DNA of 64,000 bases from Microbacterium ureisolvens (GCF_019511645.1 NZ_JAEUAX010000001.1:62001-126000); one strand, 5' to 3'; shown: positions 44,055 through 52,655, numbered from the stretch's first letter. A program made the numbers and translations. The notes: generated by a model from the letters alone, not told the origin.

Positions 44055-44693
44055 CGCGGCGAGGGCCTGCCCGAGGTGCTTCGCGGCGCCGAAGTGGTGG
44101 TCGATGTGTCGAACTCTCCCTCATTCGCCCCGGCGGACGTGATGGAGTTCTTCACGACGTCGACCCGGAATCTCCTCGCCGGTGCGCAGGAGGCGGGCGT
44201 CGGGCACGTCGTCGCCCTCACCGTGGTCGGCACGAACCGTCCGAACGCCATCTCCTACTTCGCAGCCAAGACCGCTCAGGAGGAGTTGATCCGCACGTCG
44301 GGCATCCCGTACTCGATCGTGCACGCGACGCAGTTCTTCGAGTTCATCAGCGGCATCGCGGGGGTGTCCGCCAACGGCGACGCGATCCACCTGCCCGGCA
44401 ACCTCGTGCAGCCGATCGCCGCGGCGGATGTCGCGACCGCGGTGGCGCGCACGGCCGCGGGCACCCCGCTGAACGCCGATGTGGAGATCGCGGGGCCCGA
44501 GGTGATGGGGCTCGACGAGATGGTGCGGCGCGGCCTCACTTTCCGTGGCGACCCTCGGGAGGTCGTGACCGACTCGGAGGCGCCGTACTTCGGCGCGCGG
44601 ATGGAGGAGCGCACGCTCATGCCGATCGACGGGGTTCAGCTGTTCGCGACGACGCTCGACGAGTGGTTGCCGGCGAATCCGCCCCGCGTCTGA
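44055..44693 (+). pseudogene. 5'-truncated NmrA/SDR-like NAD(P)-binding protein
   Basis: The frame after the stop TGA at 44052-44054 reads RGEGLPEVLRGAEVVVDVSNSPSF and continues through a normal NmrA-like protein (GHVVALTVVG, YFAAK, QPIAAADVA) to 44693. Family members begin about 45 residues earlier with a GATGxxG cofactor motif, which is missing here. The junction coincides with the stop of the VOC gene. GTG at 44076 could start a 205-aa product, but it would lack the dinucleotide-binding loop. Most likely a deletion remnant; a working short protein is not excluded. Confidence 0.6.
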
Positions 44694-44959
44694 CCGTCAC
44701 GGCGAAGGTCCGGGTGCTGCGGCGCCTGGGCCTTCGCCGTGTAGCGGCTCGAAACCGGCGACGGCGACACCGAAGGCGTGCGCGGGTCAGTCTTCGCGCT
44801 CCTCCTGGTCGTTCTCTGTCGTCCGTCGATCGGACGCAGCGCGGAGTCATCGACCTCCGCCGGCGAACGACCCGGGGGATCGGTGATGACGCCATCCGCA
44901 TCGGCGGCCCGCGTGTGCCGCAGCTCGGAATCGGTGGGGTCGTGGGAAGGGTGAGACAT
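44636..44959 (-). CDS. Small hypothetical protein, probably frameshifted
   Basis: The ATG at 44959 has a strong AAAGGAG 6 bases upstream. The first ~50 residues (MSHPSHDPTDSELRHTRAADADGV, ITDPPGRSPAEVDDSALRP) look like a small acidic protein. The frame then turns basic and runs 107 aa into the 3' end of the opposite NmrA-like gene. In another frame the same DNA reads TENDQEERED and stops at 44787, which fits the acidic start better. A single-base indel near 44810-44820 is therefore likely. Function is unknown. Confidence 0.45.
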   Translation of the reverse strand: MSHPSHDPTDSELRHTRAADADGVITDPPGRSPAEVDDSALRPIDGRQRTTRRSAKTDPRTPSVSPSPVSSRYTAKAQAPQHPDLRRDGQTRGGFAGNHSSSVVANS

Positions 44960-45132
44960 CGGTGCTCCTTTCGCTTCGGCCATCGGATCATCTCGCAGAC
45001 CCGGTCCACAGGGGCGTTGACAGCGCCCGCGGCGGGTGTGCATCCATCGTGAGGGAATGCGTGTCCTCGGGGGCCCGCTATACGTTCGAGTGGCTGCACA
45101 CCCGCGGCCCGACGAACACAAGGAGCACCACC

Positions 45133-46110
45133 GTGCGCGCACTCATCCACTCTGCATTCGGCGACCCGACGGAAGTTCTCGAGGTCGCCGAGCGACCGCT
45201 TCCCGAACCGGGTCCTGGACAGGTGCGAGTGCGCACGGTGCTCTCGCCGATCCACAATCACGACCTTTGGACCATCCGCGGCACGTACGGGTACAAGCCC
45301 GAGCTGCCCGCGGCCTCCGGCACCGAGGCCGTCGGCGTCGTCGACGCGCTCGGCGAGGGCGTCGAATCGCTGGAGGTCGGGCAGCGGGTCGCCACGGGCG
45401 GCACGTTCGGCGTGTGGAGCGAGTACTTCGTGGCGAAGGCCGGAGGGCTCGTCCCCGTGCCGGACGCGGTGAGCGATGAGACGGCCGCACAGCTCATCTC
45501 GATGCCGTTCAGCGCGCTGAGCCTGCTCGACTTCCTCGATGTGCAGCCGGGCGACTGGATCGTGCAGAACACCGCCAACGGCGCGGTCGGCAGGCTAGTC
45601 GCCCAGTTCGCCACGGCGCGTGGCGTGCACGTTCTCGGCCTGGTGCGCCGCGATGCGGGCATCGACGAACTGGCCGGGCTCGGCATCCGTGATGTCGTGT
45701 CGACCGAGTCCGAGGGCTGGCGCGAACGCGCCGCGCAGATCCTCGGCGAGAACTCTCCGCGCGCGGCCGTGGACTCCGTCGGCGGCGCGGCCGCCGGCGA
45801 CCTGCTGTCGCTGCTCGGTGAGGGGGGCACGCTGGTGTCGTTCGGATCGATGGCGTCGAGCACGCTGGAGCTCTCGGCGGGCGATCTCATCTTCAAGCAG
45901 GCGACGGTGAAGGGCTTCTGGGGAAGCAGAGTGAGTCAGACGATGGATGCCGCGACCCGCGGTTCGCTGTTCGTCGAGTTGGTGCAGCGCATCGGGTCGG
46001 GGGAGGTGTCACTCCCGGTGGATGCGGTGTTCCCATTCGAAGAGGCACGCCAGGCAGCCGCTGCGAGCGCGGTGCCCGGGCGGGACGGCAAGGTGCTGCT
46101 GCGCTTCTGA
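45133..46110 (+). CDS. Alcohol-dehydrogenase-like MDR oxidoreductase
   Basis: A 325-aa medium-chain dehydrogenase/reductase. It has the GroES-like N-terminal domain (VRTVLSPIHNHDLWTIRGTYGYKPELPAASGTEAVGVV) and a Rossmann domain with NTANGAVGRLVAQFA. The structural zinc cysteines are absent, as in quinone-oxidoreductase or enoyl-reductase members. The GTG at 45133 has AAGGAG upstream. A TATACG box at about 45079 is a candidate -10. The region 44960-45132 holds only this promoter area. The substrate is unknown. Confidence 0.9.
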   Translation: MRALIHSAFGDPTEVLEVAERPLPEPGPGQVRVRTVLSPIHNHDLWTIRGTYGYKPELPAASGTEAVGVVDALGEGVESLEVGQRVATGGTFGVWSEYFVAKAGGLVPVPDAVSDETAAQLISMPFSALSLLDFLDVQPGDWIVQNTANGAVGRLVAQFATARGVHVLGLVRRDAGIDELAGLGIRDVVSTESEGWRERAAQILGENSPRAAVDSVGGAAAGDLLSLLGEGGTLVSFGSMASSTLELSAGDLIFKQATVKGFWGSRVSQTMDAATRGSLFVELVQRIGSGEVSLPVDAVFPFEEARQAAAASAVPGRDGKVLLRF

Positions 46111-46125
46111 GGGCGTCGTGGACGC

Positions 46126-46147
46126 GCCGCGCCGATCGCGGCGCGGC
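46126..46147. terminator. Bidirectional terminator between MDR and SnoaL-like genes
   Basis: Perfect 9-bp GC arms (46126-46134 and 46139-46147) with a 4-base loop lie between the convergent stops at 46110 and 46157. Confidence 0.7.
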
Positions 46148-46156
46148 CTGCCGGCC

Positions 46157-46513
46157 TCACCCCTCCGCGAGGAGCACGGTCGTCGACGTGATCATGCCGT
46201 TCTCGACGGTGATGAGATCGATCCCGCGTACGACGGGCGCGCCGGGCGGCCCGAACGCCCAGGGCAGCACGCCCGTCGTGTCGGAGGCGTAGGCGGGTCC
46301 GTCCTCGACGAGCACGGACTCCTCGGGCGCGTCCTTCAGCAATGCTGCGGCGCTGGCGAGCACCGCCTCAGGACCGACGACCGTGCCCTCGGGATCGGTC
46401 AGGGTGACCCCGGGGGAATACGCGCGAGCCGCGGCATCGCGTCGTACCGCGGCATCCCGGTTCCCGAAGACGCCGTGCAGGTTCAGGCGGAGGAGTTCAG
46501 CGACGGTGCTCAC
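46157..46513 (-). CDS. SnoaL/NTF2-like protein
   Basis: A 118-aa small alpha-plus-beta protein of the NTF2-like/SnoaL-like superfamily: helix at 1-25, then ARAYSPGVTLTDPEGTVVGPEAVLASAAALL and a beta-rich half ending GIDLITVENGMITSTTVLL. Such proteins bind small hydrophobic ligands or act as isomerases; the role here is unknown. It follows the SH3-like gene on the same strand after a 47-base gap. Confidence 0.82.
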   Translation of the reverse strand: MSTVAELLRLNLHGVFGNRDAAVRRDAAARAYSPGVTLTDPEGTVVGPEAVLASAAALLKDAPEESVLVEDGPAYASDTTGVLPWAFGPPGAPVVRGIDLITVENGMITSTTVLLAEG

Positions 46514-46560
46514 GCACCTACCGAACGATGGGCGGCGCGAGGTTCTTCCCGATCAGCCGC

Positions 46561-46791
46561 TCATTCGATGGGCGGAACGGGGCGCCGAGGCGTGCGAGGT
46601 GCGGGTGGCGGCGGCACCTCCTTGGCGGCGATGATCGCGCCGCGCGGGATGCGCTCGACACCGCGTTTGCCGTCCACCACGACGGAATCGGCGTCGGCGC
46701 TCAGGAGCTCGCCGAGGGCGTCCGTCGCCTGGCCCGTAGGCAGGATGTAGCGCACCACCACCCGGCGCCCCGGCTCGGGCAGGTTCACCAT
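46561..46791 (-). CDS. Stand-alone SH3-like protein (Rv0428c N-terminal domain type)
   Basis: A 76-aa protein: residues ~8-60 form a small beta-barrel (RVVVRYILPTGQATDALGELLSADADSVVVDGKRGVERIPRGAIIAAKEV) like the SH3-like domain found at the start of Rv0428c-type acetyltransferases. The acetyltransferase domain is absent and a Pro-rich tail follows. The ATG at 46791 overlaps the end of the zinc-ribbon SDR gene by 7 bases, so the two are co-translated. Function is unknown. Confidence 0.75.
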   Translation of the reverse strand: MVNLPEPGRRVVVRYILPTGQATDALGELLSADADSVVVDGKRGVERIPRGAIIAAKEVPPPPAPRTPRRPVPPIE

Positions 46792-48266
46792 TGGCCGGGT
46801 GCGTAATCCTTGAGGAAGACGCCGAACAGGTCCTCGCCCGCCTCGCCCCGAACGATGGGGTCGTACACGCGAGCGGCGCCGTCGACGAGATCGAGGGGTG
46901 CGTGAAAGCCCTCTTCGGCGAGCCGCACCTTCGTCGGGTGCGGGCGCTCGTCGGTGATCCAGCCGGTGTCGACGCTCGTCATGAGGATGCGGTCGGTCTC
47001 GAACAGCTCCCGCGCGCTGGTGCGTGTCAGCATGTTGACGGCCGCTTTGGCCATGTTGGTGTGCGGATGCCCCGGCCCCTTGTATCCGCGATTGAACACG
47101 CCCTCCATCGCGCTGACGTTGACCACGTAGGTCCGGCGTGCGGGACTCGCGGCCAGCGAAGCCCGCAGCTTCGACACGAGCAGGAACGGCGCGGTGGTGT
47201 TCGCGAGCTGCACCTCGAGCATCTCGAGCGGGTCGACCTCGTCGACGCTCTGCACCCAGGAGTTCGTGTGGTCGAGGTCGGGGATGAGCCCGCCCGCGTC
47301 GATCGCTGTGCCGGCGGCGAGGCGCTCGAGCGAGCTGGAACCGGCGGCCATCGCCTGCTCGGTCAGCTCGTCGGCGCGCGCCGCGGCCGCTGCGAGAATC
47401 GGGTGGGCGGTCACAGAGCGCTCCAGCGCCTGCGGGTGGCGGTCGTTGGTGTGGCCGAACGTGACCAGCTCCGGCAGCGGCCCGTCCGGCAGCGGCGCGA
47501 GCTCGGCGTCGACGAGCGGCTGGTACGCACCGGGCGAGCGGCGCACGGTCTGCGTCGCGTTGTTGATCAGGATGTCGAGCGGACCCGCGGCCGCGACATC
47601 CTCCGCCAAACCGATCACCTGGGCGGGGTCTCGCAGGTCGATGCCGACGATCTTGAGGCGATCGATCCACTCCGGCGCGTCGGGGAGGCTGCTGAAACGG
47701 CGCACCGCGTCCCGCGGGAAGCGGGTCGTGATCGTGGTGTGAGCGCCGTCGCGGAGCAGGCGCAACGCGATGTACATGCCGATCTTCGCGCGGCCGCCGG
47801 TAAGCAGCGCGCGCTTGCCGGTGAGGTCGGTGCGCGCGTTGCGCTTCGCATGACTCATCGCTGCGCAGGTGGGGCACAGCTGGTGGTAGAAGGCGTCGAC
47901 GATCGTGTACGGCTGCTTGCAGATGTAGCAGGCGCGGGGCTTGAGCAGGGTGCCCGCCGTCGGCGCGGTCGTGGACGAGCTGATCGGGATTCCGCGTGTC
48001 TCGTCGTCGATCCGGTCCGGCGCCCCCGTGGCGGTCGCCGCCACTACGGCGCGGTCGGCGGAGGCGATCGCCTCGCGGATCTCACGGCGCCGCACCTTCT
48101 TGACCGCCTTGAACATCGCGGCGGTGGCACGGCGGACGGCCACATAGTCGGGGTGCGACTCGTCGACACCCGGCATGATCGCGAGGACGCGCAGGGTCGT
48201 CGCCAGATCATCCGGGTCGATGCCGCTCGGTGGCAGGTCGGCGGGTGCAGGGGAATCGGGAAGCAC
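46785..48266 (-). CDS. Large SDR-fold protein with N-terminal zinc ribbon
   Basis: A 493-aa protein. Residues ~1-100 are helical and unassigned. A zinc ribbon follows with CYIC (113-116) and CPTC (131-134). The SDR Rossmann domain starts at ~148 with LTGGRAKIG and has INNATQ. The usual Tyr-x3-Lys reads TNMAK, so the catalytic Tyr is Thr. It may bind NAD(P) without ordinary dehydrogenase activity. The start is GTG at 48266. It overlaps the SH3-like gene downstream. Confidence 0.83.
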   Translation of the reverse strand: MLPDSPAPADLPPSGIDPDDLATTLRVLAIMPGVDESHPDYVAVRRATAAMFKAVKKVRRREIREAIASADRAVVAATATGAPDRIDDETRGIPISSSTTAPTAGTLLKPRACYICKQPYTIVDAFYHQLCPTCAAMSHAKRNARTDLTGKRALLTGGRAKIGMYIALRLLRDGAHTTITTRFPRDAVRRFSSLPDAPEWIDRLKIVGIDLRDPAQVIGLAEDVAAAGPLDILINNATQTVRRSPGAYQPLVDAELAPLPDGPLPELVTFGHTNDRHPQALERSVTAHPILAAAAARADELTEQAMAAGSSSLERLAAGTAIDAGGLIPDLDHTNSWVQSVDEVDPLEMLEVQLANTTAPFLLVSKLRASLAASPARRTYVVNVSAMEGVFNRGYKGPGHPHTNMAKAAVNMLTRTSARELFETDRILMTSVDTGWITDERPHPTKVRLAEEGFHAPLDLVDGAARVYDPIVRGEAGEDLFGVFLKDYAPGQW

Positions 48267-48303
48267 ACGTGATTCTACGCCGGGCCGGTTCCGCAGTTCC
48301 TGT

Positions 48304-48309
48304 TAGCGT
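48304..48309 (+). promoter_or_regulatory. Candidate -10 box (TAGCGT) for leaderless NUDIX gene
   Basis: TAGCGT ends 6 bases before the GTG at 48316, and no Shine-Dalgarno is present. Confidence 0.45.
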
Positions 48310-48315
48310 GCCTTC

Positions 48316-48732
48316 GTGAGCACCTCCCACCCGGCATCGACGTCGACGCGCAGCATCCGTGTGTCGGCCGCGGTCATCCTGAACGACCGTGACGAGCTCC
48401 TTCTGGTGCGCAAAGCCGGCACGACGGCGTTCATGCAGCCGGGTGGCAAACCCGAACCGGATGAGACGCCGGCCGAGACGCTGAGCCGCGAGCTGTTCGA
48501 GGAGCTGGGGCTCTCGGTCGAGCCCGATCAGCTGGATCCGCTCGGTCTGTTCACGGCGGCAGCGGCGAACGAGCCGGGCTTCCTCGTGGTGGCGGACGTG
48601 TTCGTCGCCGACATCGGCGAGCAGGTGCCAGTGACCGATGCCGAGATCGAGGAGCTGCGATGGGTCTCGCGCCGCGACGCGCAGCATCTGGAGATCGCCC
48701 CGCTGGCGAGGGAGAACTTCCTGCCGGGCTGA
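48316..48732 (+). CDS. NUDIX hydrolase
   Basis: A 138-aa NUDIX enzyme that would cleave a nucleoside diphosphate linked to X. The full Nudix box GX5EX7REUXEEXGU is present (GGKPEPDETPAETLSREL then FEELGL). The N-terminus SIRVSAAVILNDRDELLLVRK fits the fold. The substrate is unknown. The start is a GTG just after a -10 box. It is divergent from the zinc-ribbon SDR gene. Confidence 0.9.
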   Translation: MSTSHPASTSTRSIRVSAAVILNDRDELLLVRKAGTTAFMQPGGKPEPDETPAETLSRELFEELGLSVEPDQLDPLGLFTAAAANEPGFLVVADVFVADIGEQVPVTDAEIEELRWVSRRDAQHLEIAPLARENFLPG

Positions 48733-48738
48733 GCCGGC

Positions 48739-49278
48739 TCAGCCGGCCGTGACCTCGTGGATGTCGGATTCGAACGATGAGCCGTTGAGATCGAGGTAGA
48801 TCCGGCGCTCGGTGACGGAGACGATCATTGTATTGCGGCGCTCGAGCGCGGACGTGGCCGAATCGAAGAACCCGTGGTCGAAGCTGTAGAGCTTCACCTC
48901 GTCGGAGCGATGGATCTTCTTGCCCGCCCACCCCGCGGCGACCTTCGCGGGATCGCGGTGCGTGTACACGGCGACGCGGGCGCCGGCGAGGCTGCCGGTG
49001 TGCAGGCGGGCGGCATCCGGGGATCCCACCTCGATCCAGGCGACGAGAGCGCCCGTGAGATCCCGCACGACCACCGCCGGTTCATCCGTCGCCGAGATGC
49101 CCTCGCTGAACGCGATGCCCTCCTCGTACTCGAGCGCGTACGCCAGTACGCGCGTCAGCATGAACGCGTCGGTCTCGGACGGATGCCGCGCCACGCGCAC
49201 GGACAGATCCTCGTACACGCTCCGATCGACGTCAGCCAACTGGATATCGAAGGTGTGCATCGTCACGCCGATCGCCAT
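48739..49278 (-). CDS. YaeQ family protein
   Basis: A 179-aa protein of the YaeQ family, which has a PD-(D/E)XK nuclease-like fold of unknown function. The recognisable core is ADVDRSVYEDLSVRVARHPSETDAFMLTRVLAYALEYEEGIAF, then AWIEVGSPDAARLH. The ATG at 49278 gives the family N-terminus; ATG at 49260 is possible. It converges on the NUDIX gene, with a 6-base gap. Confidence 0.88.
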   Translation of the reverse strand: MAIGVTMHTFDIQLADVDRSVYEDLSVRVARHPSETDAFMLTRVLAYALEYEEGIAFSEGISATDEPAVVVRDLTGALVAWIEVGSPDAARLHTGSLAGARVAVYTHRDPAKVAAGWAGKKIHRSDEVKLYSFDHGFFDSATSALERRNTMIVSVTERRIYLDLNGSSFESDIHEVTAG

Positions 49279-49315
49279 AGGGATCGAGCCTACGGGTCGC
49301 GGCTGGGTGTCGTGT

Positions 49316-49321
49316 TACAGT
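49316..49321 (+). promoter_or_regulatory. Candidate -10 box (TACAGT) for leaderless DUF1232 gene
   Basis: TACAGT ends 6 bases before the ATG at 49328. Confidence 0.45.
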
Positions 49322-49327
49322 CGGCGG

Positions 49328-49741
49328 ATGCCGGACTGGGCCGTCGCCGTCATCTCCTTGGTCGGCGGGCTCGTCCTCGTCTGGCTGGTGCTTCTGCTCA
49401 TCCTGTGGGTGCAGCAGCGCAGGGCCGGCCGCACCATGGACTGGCGCCAGATCATGCGGCTGGTCGCCGACGTGGTCGTACTGCTGAAGCGCCTGATCGC
49501 CGACCCTGGGGTGCCTCGGGGCACACGCTGGTGGCTCGGCGGGCTGCTGGCGTACCTGCTGCTGCCGATCGACCTGGTGCCGGACTTCATCCCCGTGCTC
49601 GGCTATGCCGACGACGCGATCGTCGTCGCGATCGCGTTGCGTTACGCCATCCGGACCGCGGGCCGCTCCGCCATCGAGCGCCACTGGCCGGGGACTCCGG
49701 AGGGCCTCGAGAGCCTGCTGTCCCTCGTGGGCGCCCGCTGA
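49328..49741 (+). CDS. DUF1232 (YkvA-like) membrane protein
   Basis: A 137-aa protein with an N-terminal transmembrane helix (~7-29) and the DUF1232 core LLAYLLLPIDLVPDFIPVLGYADDAIVVAIAL, which includes the conserved PIDLVPDFIP. Function is unknown. The ATG follows a -10 box at leaderless spacing. It converges on the lipoprotein gene, with a 3-base gap. Confidence 0.88.
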   Translation: MPDWAVAVISLVGGLVLVWLVLLLILWVQQRRAGRTMDWRQIMRLVADVVVLLKRLIADPGVPRGTRWWLGGLLAYLLLPIDLVPDFIPVLGYADDAIVVAIALRYAIRTAGRSAIERHWPGTPEGLESLLSLVGAR

Positions 49742-49744
49742 GGA

Positions 49745-50323
49745 TCAGCTCTTGGGCCACTCGATCAGCAGAAGGCCCTGCTTCGTGTCGGCCACCGTCA
49801 CCTGGCCCGGCGAGAAGAGGTACGTCATGCCGTAGCCCTCGGCGTCCGTGGCGATCGCGGTGTCGGCGCTTTCGGTGATGTACACGCCTGCGGGACCCTC
49901 TTCGCGCACCCAGCCCTGAGCCTCGAGCTCCTCCTGCAGATCCGCGGCCTGGTCCTCGGCGAGAGGCGCCCAGCCGAACATCTGCCCATGGTCGCCGGCC
50001 GGACCCTCGAAGTCCGCCCACATGCACTGGAGGCCGTCCTCGATCTCGCTGCTGCCGATGTACAGGGGGGAGGCCTGTGAGCTCCAGCCCAGGCTCTCGA
50101 AGTCCGCCACGACCGATTCGCCGATGATCGTGGTGCAGGTCGGTTCCTCGGTGGAGGCGGGCTCGGGCTCCGGCGTTGCCGAAGGCTCGGGCGCGGCCGC
50201 GGTAGGCGTCTGCGCGTTGCCGGTCTCTTCGGGTGCCGGCTCGGGCGTGCCGGCGCAGGCCGACAGAAGGAGGGCGGAGAGAGCGAGGGCGGCGGCGGTG
50301 CCGAGGATGCGGGTGGCAGGCAT
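49745..50323 (-). CDS. Putative lipoprotein of unknown function
   Basis: A 192-aa exported lipoprotein: signal peptide with LLSAC lipobox (Cys ~23), a Pro/Glu/Thr-rich spacer (~25-60), then a domain with a Cys pair (CTTII... LQCMWADF) ending in GYGMTYLFSPGQVTVADTKQGLLLIEW. Similar small actinobacterial lipoproteins are annotated only as hypothetical. It lies 52 bases downstream of hisN on the same strand and may be co-transcribed. Confidence 0.82.
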   Translation of the reverse strand: MPATRILGTAAALALSALLLSACAGTPEPAPEETGNAQTPTAAAPEPSATPEPEPASTEEPTCTTIIGESVVADFESLGWSSQASPLYIGSSEIEDGLQCMWADFEGPAGDHGQMFGWAPLAEDQAADLQEELEAQGWVREEGPAGVYITESADTAIATDAEGYGMTYLFSPGQVTVADTKQGLLLIEWPKS

Positions 50324-50375
50324 CAGAGAGTCTCCGTGGGGGATGGGAGGCGGTCGGGTGTCAGGCGGTGCGGGA

Positions 50376-51203
50376 TCAGGCGGAGTGCAGCAGGTCGAGG
50401 TAGGCGGTGTGGAGCACGCGGTTCGTGGCGAGCGACGAGCGCTCGGACAGCGAGTCGTTGCCGTCGAACGAGGTGAACCTGCCGCCGGCCTCGGTCACGA
50501 TCGGCACGAGCGCGGCGATGTCGTACTCCTTGACGCCGAACTCGGCGACGAACTCGAGACGACCTTCGGCCAGCAGCATGTAGGGCCACGCATCGCCGTA
50601 GCCGCGATCGCGCCAGACCGACGAGGTCAGGCGCTCGAGCGCGTCGAGCTTGCCGGCATCGCGCCACTGCCCGATGCTCTGGAAGCTCACGCTCGAGTCG
50701 GCGATCGCATCCACCGTCGACACCGCCAGGCGCCTGCTCTCGCCGGTCGGCGTGTTGGTCCAGGAGCCGAGTCCGGTCGCCGCCCACCAGCGGCGACCGA
50801 TCGCCGGCTGGCTCGCCACTCCCACGCGCGGCACCCCGTCGATCGCGAGGGCGATCAGGGTCGTCCACATCGGGATGCCCTTCAGGTAGTTCGCGGTGCC
50901 GTCGATGGGGTCGATGATCCACTGCCGCGCCGAATCGCCCGTGACGCCGTACTCCTCGCCGAAGACGCCGTCACGGGGGCGTTCGGTCTCGAGGAGCTCG
51001 CGGAGTGCGCGCTCCGTGGCGAGATCCGCCTCCGTGACGTGGCTCGCGTCGGCCTTCAGCTGCACGTCGAGATCAGCCGCATCGAAGCGGGACATGGATG
51101 CCGCATCCGCCGCATCAGCGAGCCGCAGCGCCAGATCGAGATCGGCCCGCAGGTCTCCCTCGAACGGCGTGTCGAACGTCGAAACGGGGGAGGGCGAGGT
51201 CAC
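50376..51203 (-). CDS. hisN: Histidinol-phosphatase (inositol-monophosphatase family)
   Basis: A 275-aa IMPase-fold phosphatase. Metal-binding motifs are GEEYG (Glu 83-84) and WIIDPIDGTANY (Asp 98, Asp 101), with a C-terminal region GDAWPYMLLAEGRLEF. The VTEADLATE and GEEYGVTG patterns match actinobacterial HisN, which dephosphorylates histidinol phosphate. A broader inositol- or sugar-phosphate phosphatase activity is possible. Confidence 0.85.
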   Translation of the reverse strand: MTSPSPVSTFDTPFEGDLRADLDLALRLADAADAASMSRFDAADLDVQLKADASHVTEADLATERALRELLETERPRDGVFGEEYGVTGDSARQWIIDPIDGTANYLKGIPMWTTLIALAIDGVPRVGVASQPAIGRRWWAATGLGSWTNTPTGESRRLAVSTVDAIADSSVSFQSIGQWRDAGKLDALERLTSSVWRDRGYGDAWPYMLLAEGRLEFVAEFGVKEYDIAALVPIVTEAGGRFTSFDGNDSLSERSSLATNRVLHTAYLDLLHSA

Positions 51204-51297
51204 GGAATCAAGGATAGCCGGGGCGTTCCCGCCCCGATTTCACGAGACGCGATCGTGATGCTAATGTTGATCCTCGTTCGCCCCGTGAGCGAACAAC

Positions 51298-51370
51298 GCA
51301 CCTCTAGCTCAATCGGCAGAGCAACTGACTCTTAATCAGTGGGTTCTGGGTTCGAGTCCCAGGGGGTGCA
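51298..51370 (+). tRNA. tRNA-Lys (anticodon CTT)
   Basis: A 73-nt cloverleaf: acceptor GCACCTC pairs with GGGGTGC, anticodon stem ACTGA/TCAGT with loop CTCTTAA gives CTT, and the T-arm is CTGGGTTCGAGTCCCAG. The discriminator is A and CCA is not encoded. A TAATGT box at 51262-51267 may be its promoter. Confidence 0.97.
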
Positions 51371-51376
51371 CAACCC

Positions 51377-51406
51377 AGAAGGGCGGTCCGAAAGGGCCGC
51401 CCTTCT
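51377..51406 (+). terminator. Terminator of tRNA-Lys
   Basis: A 13-bp stem (51377-51389 with 51394-51406, one wobble) capped by a GAAA tetraloop lies 6 bases after the tRNA. It can also serve the convergent MFS gene ending at 51423. Confidence 0.87.
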
Positions 51407-51422
51407 GCCGTCTCTCGCGGGG

Positions 51423-52655
51423 TCAGGCCGCATCCCCCACGAGCATGGCGGCGGCCTCCTCCGCGGCATCCGCTTCGCGCTCGTCGATGCCGGCCAGCGC
51501 GCGACGGCCGAAGAGGATCGTGCCCGCCGCGACGACCACGGATGCTGCGGCGAAGAGGTACGGCACAGTCGGACCGTACAGGTGCCACAGGAGCGCGGCG
51601 AGCGGGGGAGCGGCGGCGCCGCCGAGGAAGCGGACCGCCGAGTACGAGGAGGACGCGACCGAGCGAGGGAGATCCGTCGCCTCCATCACAGACTCCGTCA
51701 GCACGGTGTTCATCACGCCGAGGAGGAGTCCGCCGACGATGATCGAGGCGACCAGAGCCGCGGCGTTCTCGACGAAGATGCCGCCGGCGATCAGGTCGAT
51801 CGCGAGGAGCGGCAGAGTCAGCAGCATGACGGTCGTGCGGGCCATGAAGCGCAGCAGAAGCGGCGCGACCCACACGCTCGTGATCGCGAGGGCCACGCCC
51901 CAGCCGAAGAAGGTGAAGCCGATGCCCATGGCGCCGAATCCGAGCGGGAACGGCGAGAACGCGAGCAGCACGAAGAACCCGATGTTGTAGAAGAGTGCAG
52001 CGACGGCGAGCACGGCCAGCGAAGGGATGCGCAGCGCCGTGAAGGGGGCCGACAGCCGCACCGGCACGGGCTTCTCGCTCGGCCCGCGCAGCAGCACCAG
52101 CACGGCGACGAACGCGATCGCCATGAGCACCACGACGCCGAGGAACGGCCCGCGCCAGCTGATCTCACCGAGCACCCCGCCCAGGAGCGGACCGACCGCG
52201 ATGCCGAGCCCCAGCGCGGCTTCGTAGAGCACGATCGCGGCGCCGCTCCCACCGGAAGCGGCGCCGACGATCGTCGCGAGCGCTGTCGAGATGAAGAGCG
52301 CGTTGCCGAGGCCCCATCCGGCGCGGAAGCCGATGATCGCGTCGACGCTGCCGCTCAGGGAGCAGAGCAGGGCGAACACGACGATCAGTGCGAGGCCGAT
52401 GAGCAGGGTCGCCTTCGCGCCGATGCGGCTCGAGATCCAGCTCGTGATGAGCATCGCGAGTCCGGTAACCAGGAGATAGCTCGTGAAGAGCAGTTCCGTC
52501 TGCACCGGACTCGCCTGGAGCGATTCCGCGATCGCGGGGAGGATCGGATCGACGAGCCCGATGCCCATGAACGCGACGACGCACGCGAACGCCACCGCCC
52601 AGACTTGGGCGGGCTGCCGCCACACGGAGCCTGTCGTGCCGGCGTGCGCGCTCAT
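51423..52655 (-). CDS. MFS efflux transporter of the MarR-linked pair
   Basis: A 410-aa major facilitator with 12 hydrophobic segments, including FMGIGLVDPILPAIAESL and SYLLVTGLAMLITSWISSRIGAKATLLIG (motif A-like loop). It resembles drug efflux members. The ATG overlaps the stop of the MarR gene by four bases (ATGA), so repressor and pump are co-expressed. The substrate is probably also the MarR ligand. Confidence 0.92.
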   Translation of the reverse strand: MSAHAGTTGSVWRQPAQVWAVAFACVVAFMGIGLVDPILPAIAESLQASPVQTELLFTSYLLVTGLAMLITSWISSRIGAKATLLIGLALIVVFALLCSLSGSVDAIIGFRAGWGLGNALFISTALATIVGAASGGSGAAIVLYEAALGLGIAVGPLLGGVLGEISWRGPFLGVVVLMAIAFVAVLVLLRGPSEKPVPVRLSAPFTALRIPSLAVLAVAALFYNIGFFVLLAFSPFPLGFGAMGIGFTFFGWGVALAITSVWVAPLLLRFMARTTVMLLTLPLLAIDLIAGGIFVENAAALVASIIVGGLLLGVMNTVLTESVMEATDLPRSVASSSYSAVRFLGGAAAPPLAALLWHLYGPTVPYLFAAASVVVAAGTILFGRRALAGIDEREADAAEEAAAMLVGDAA

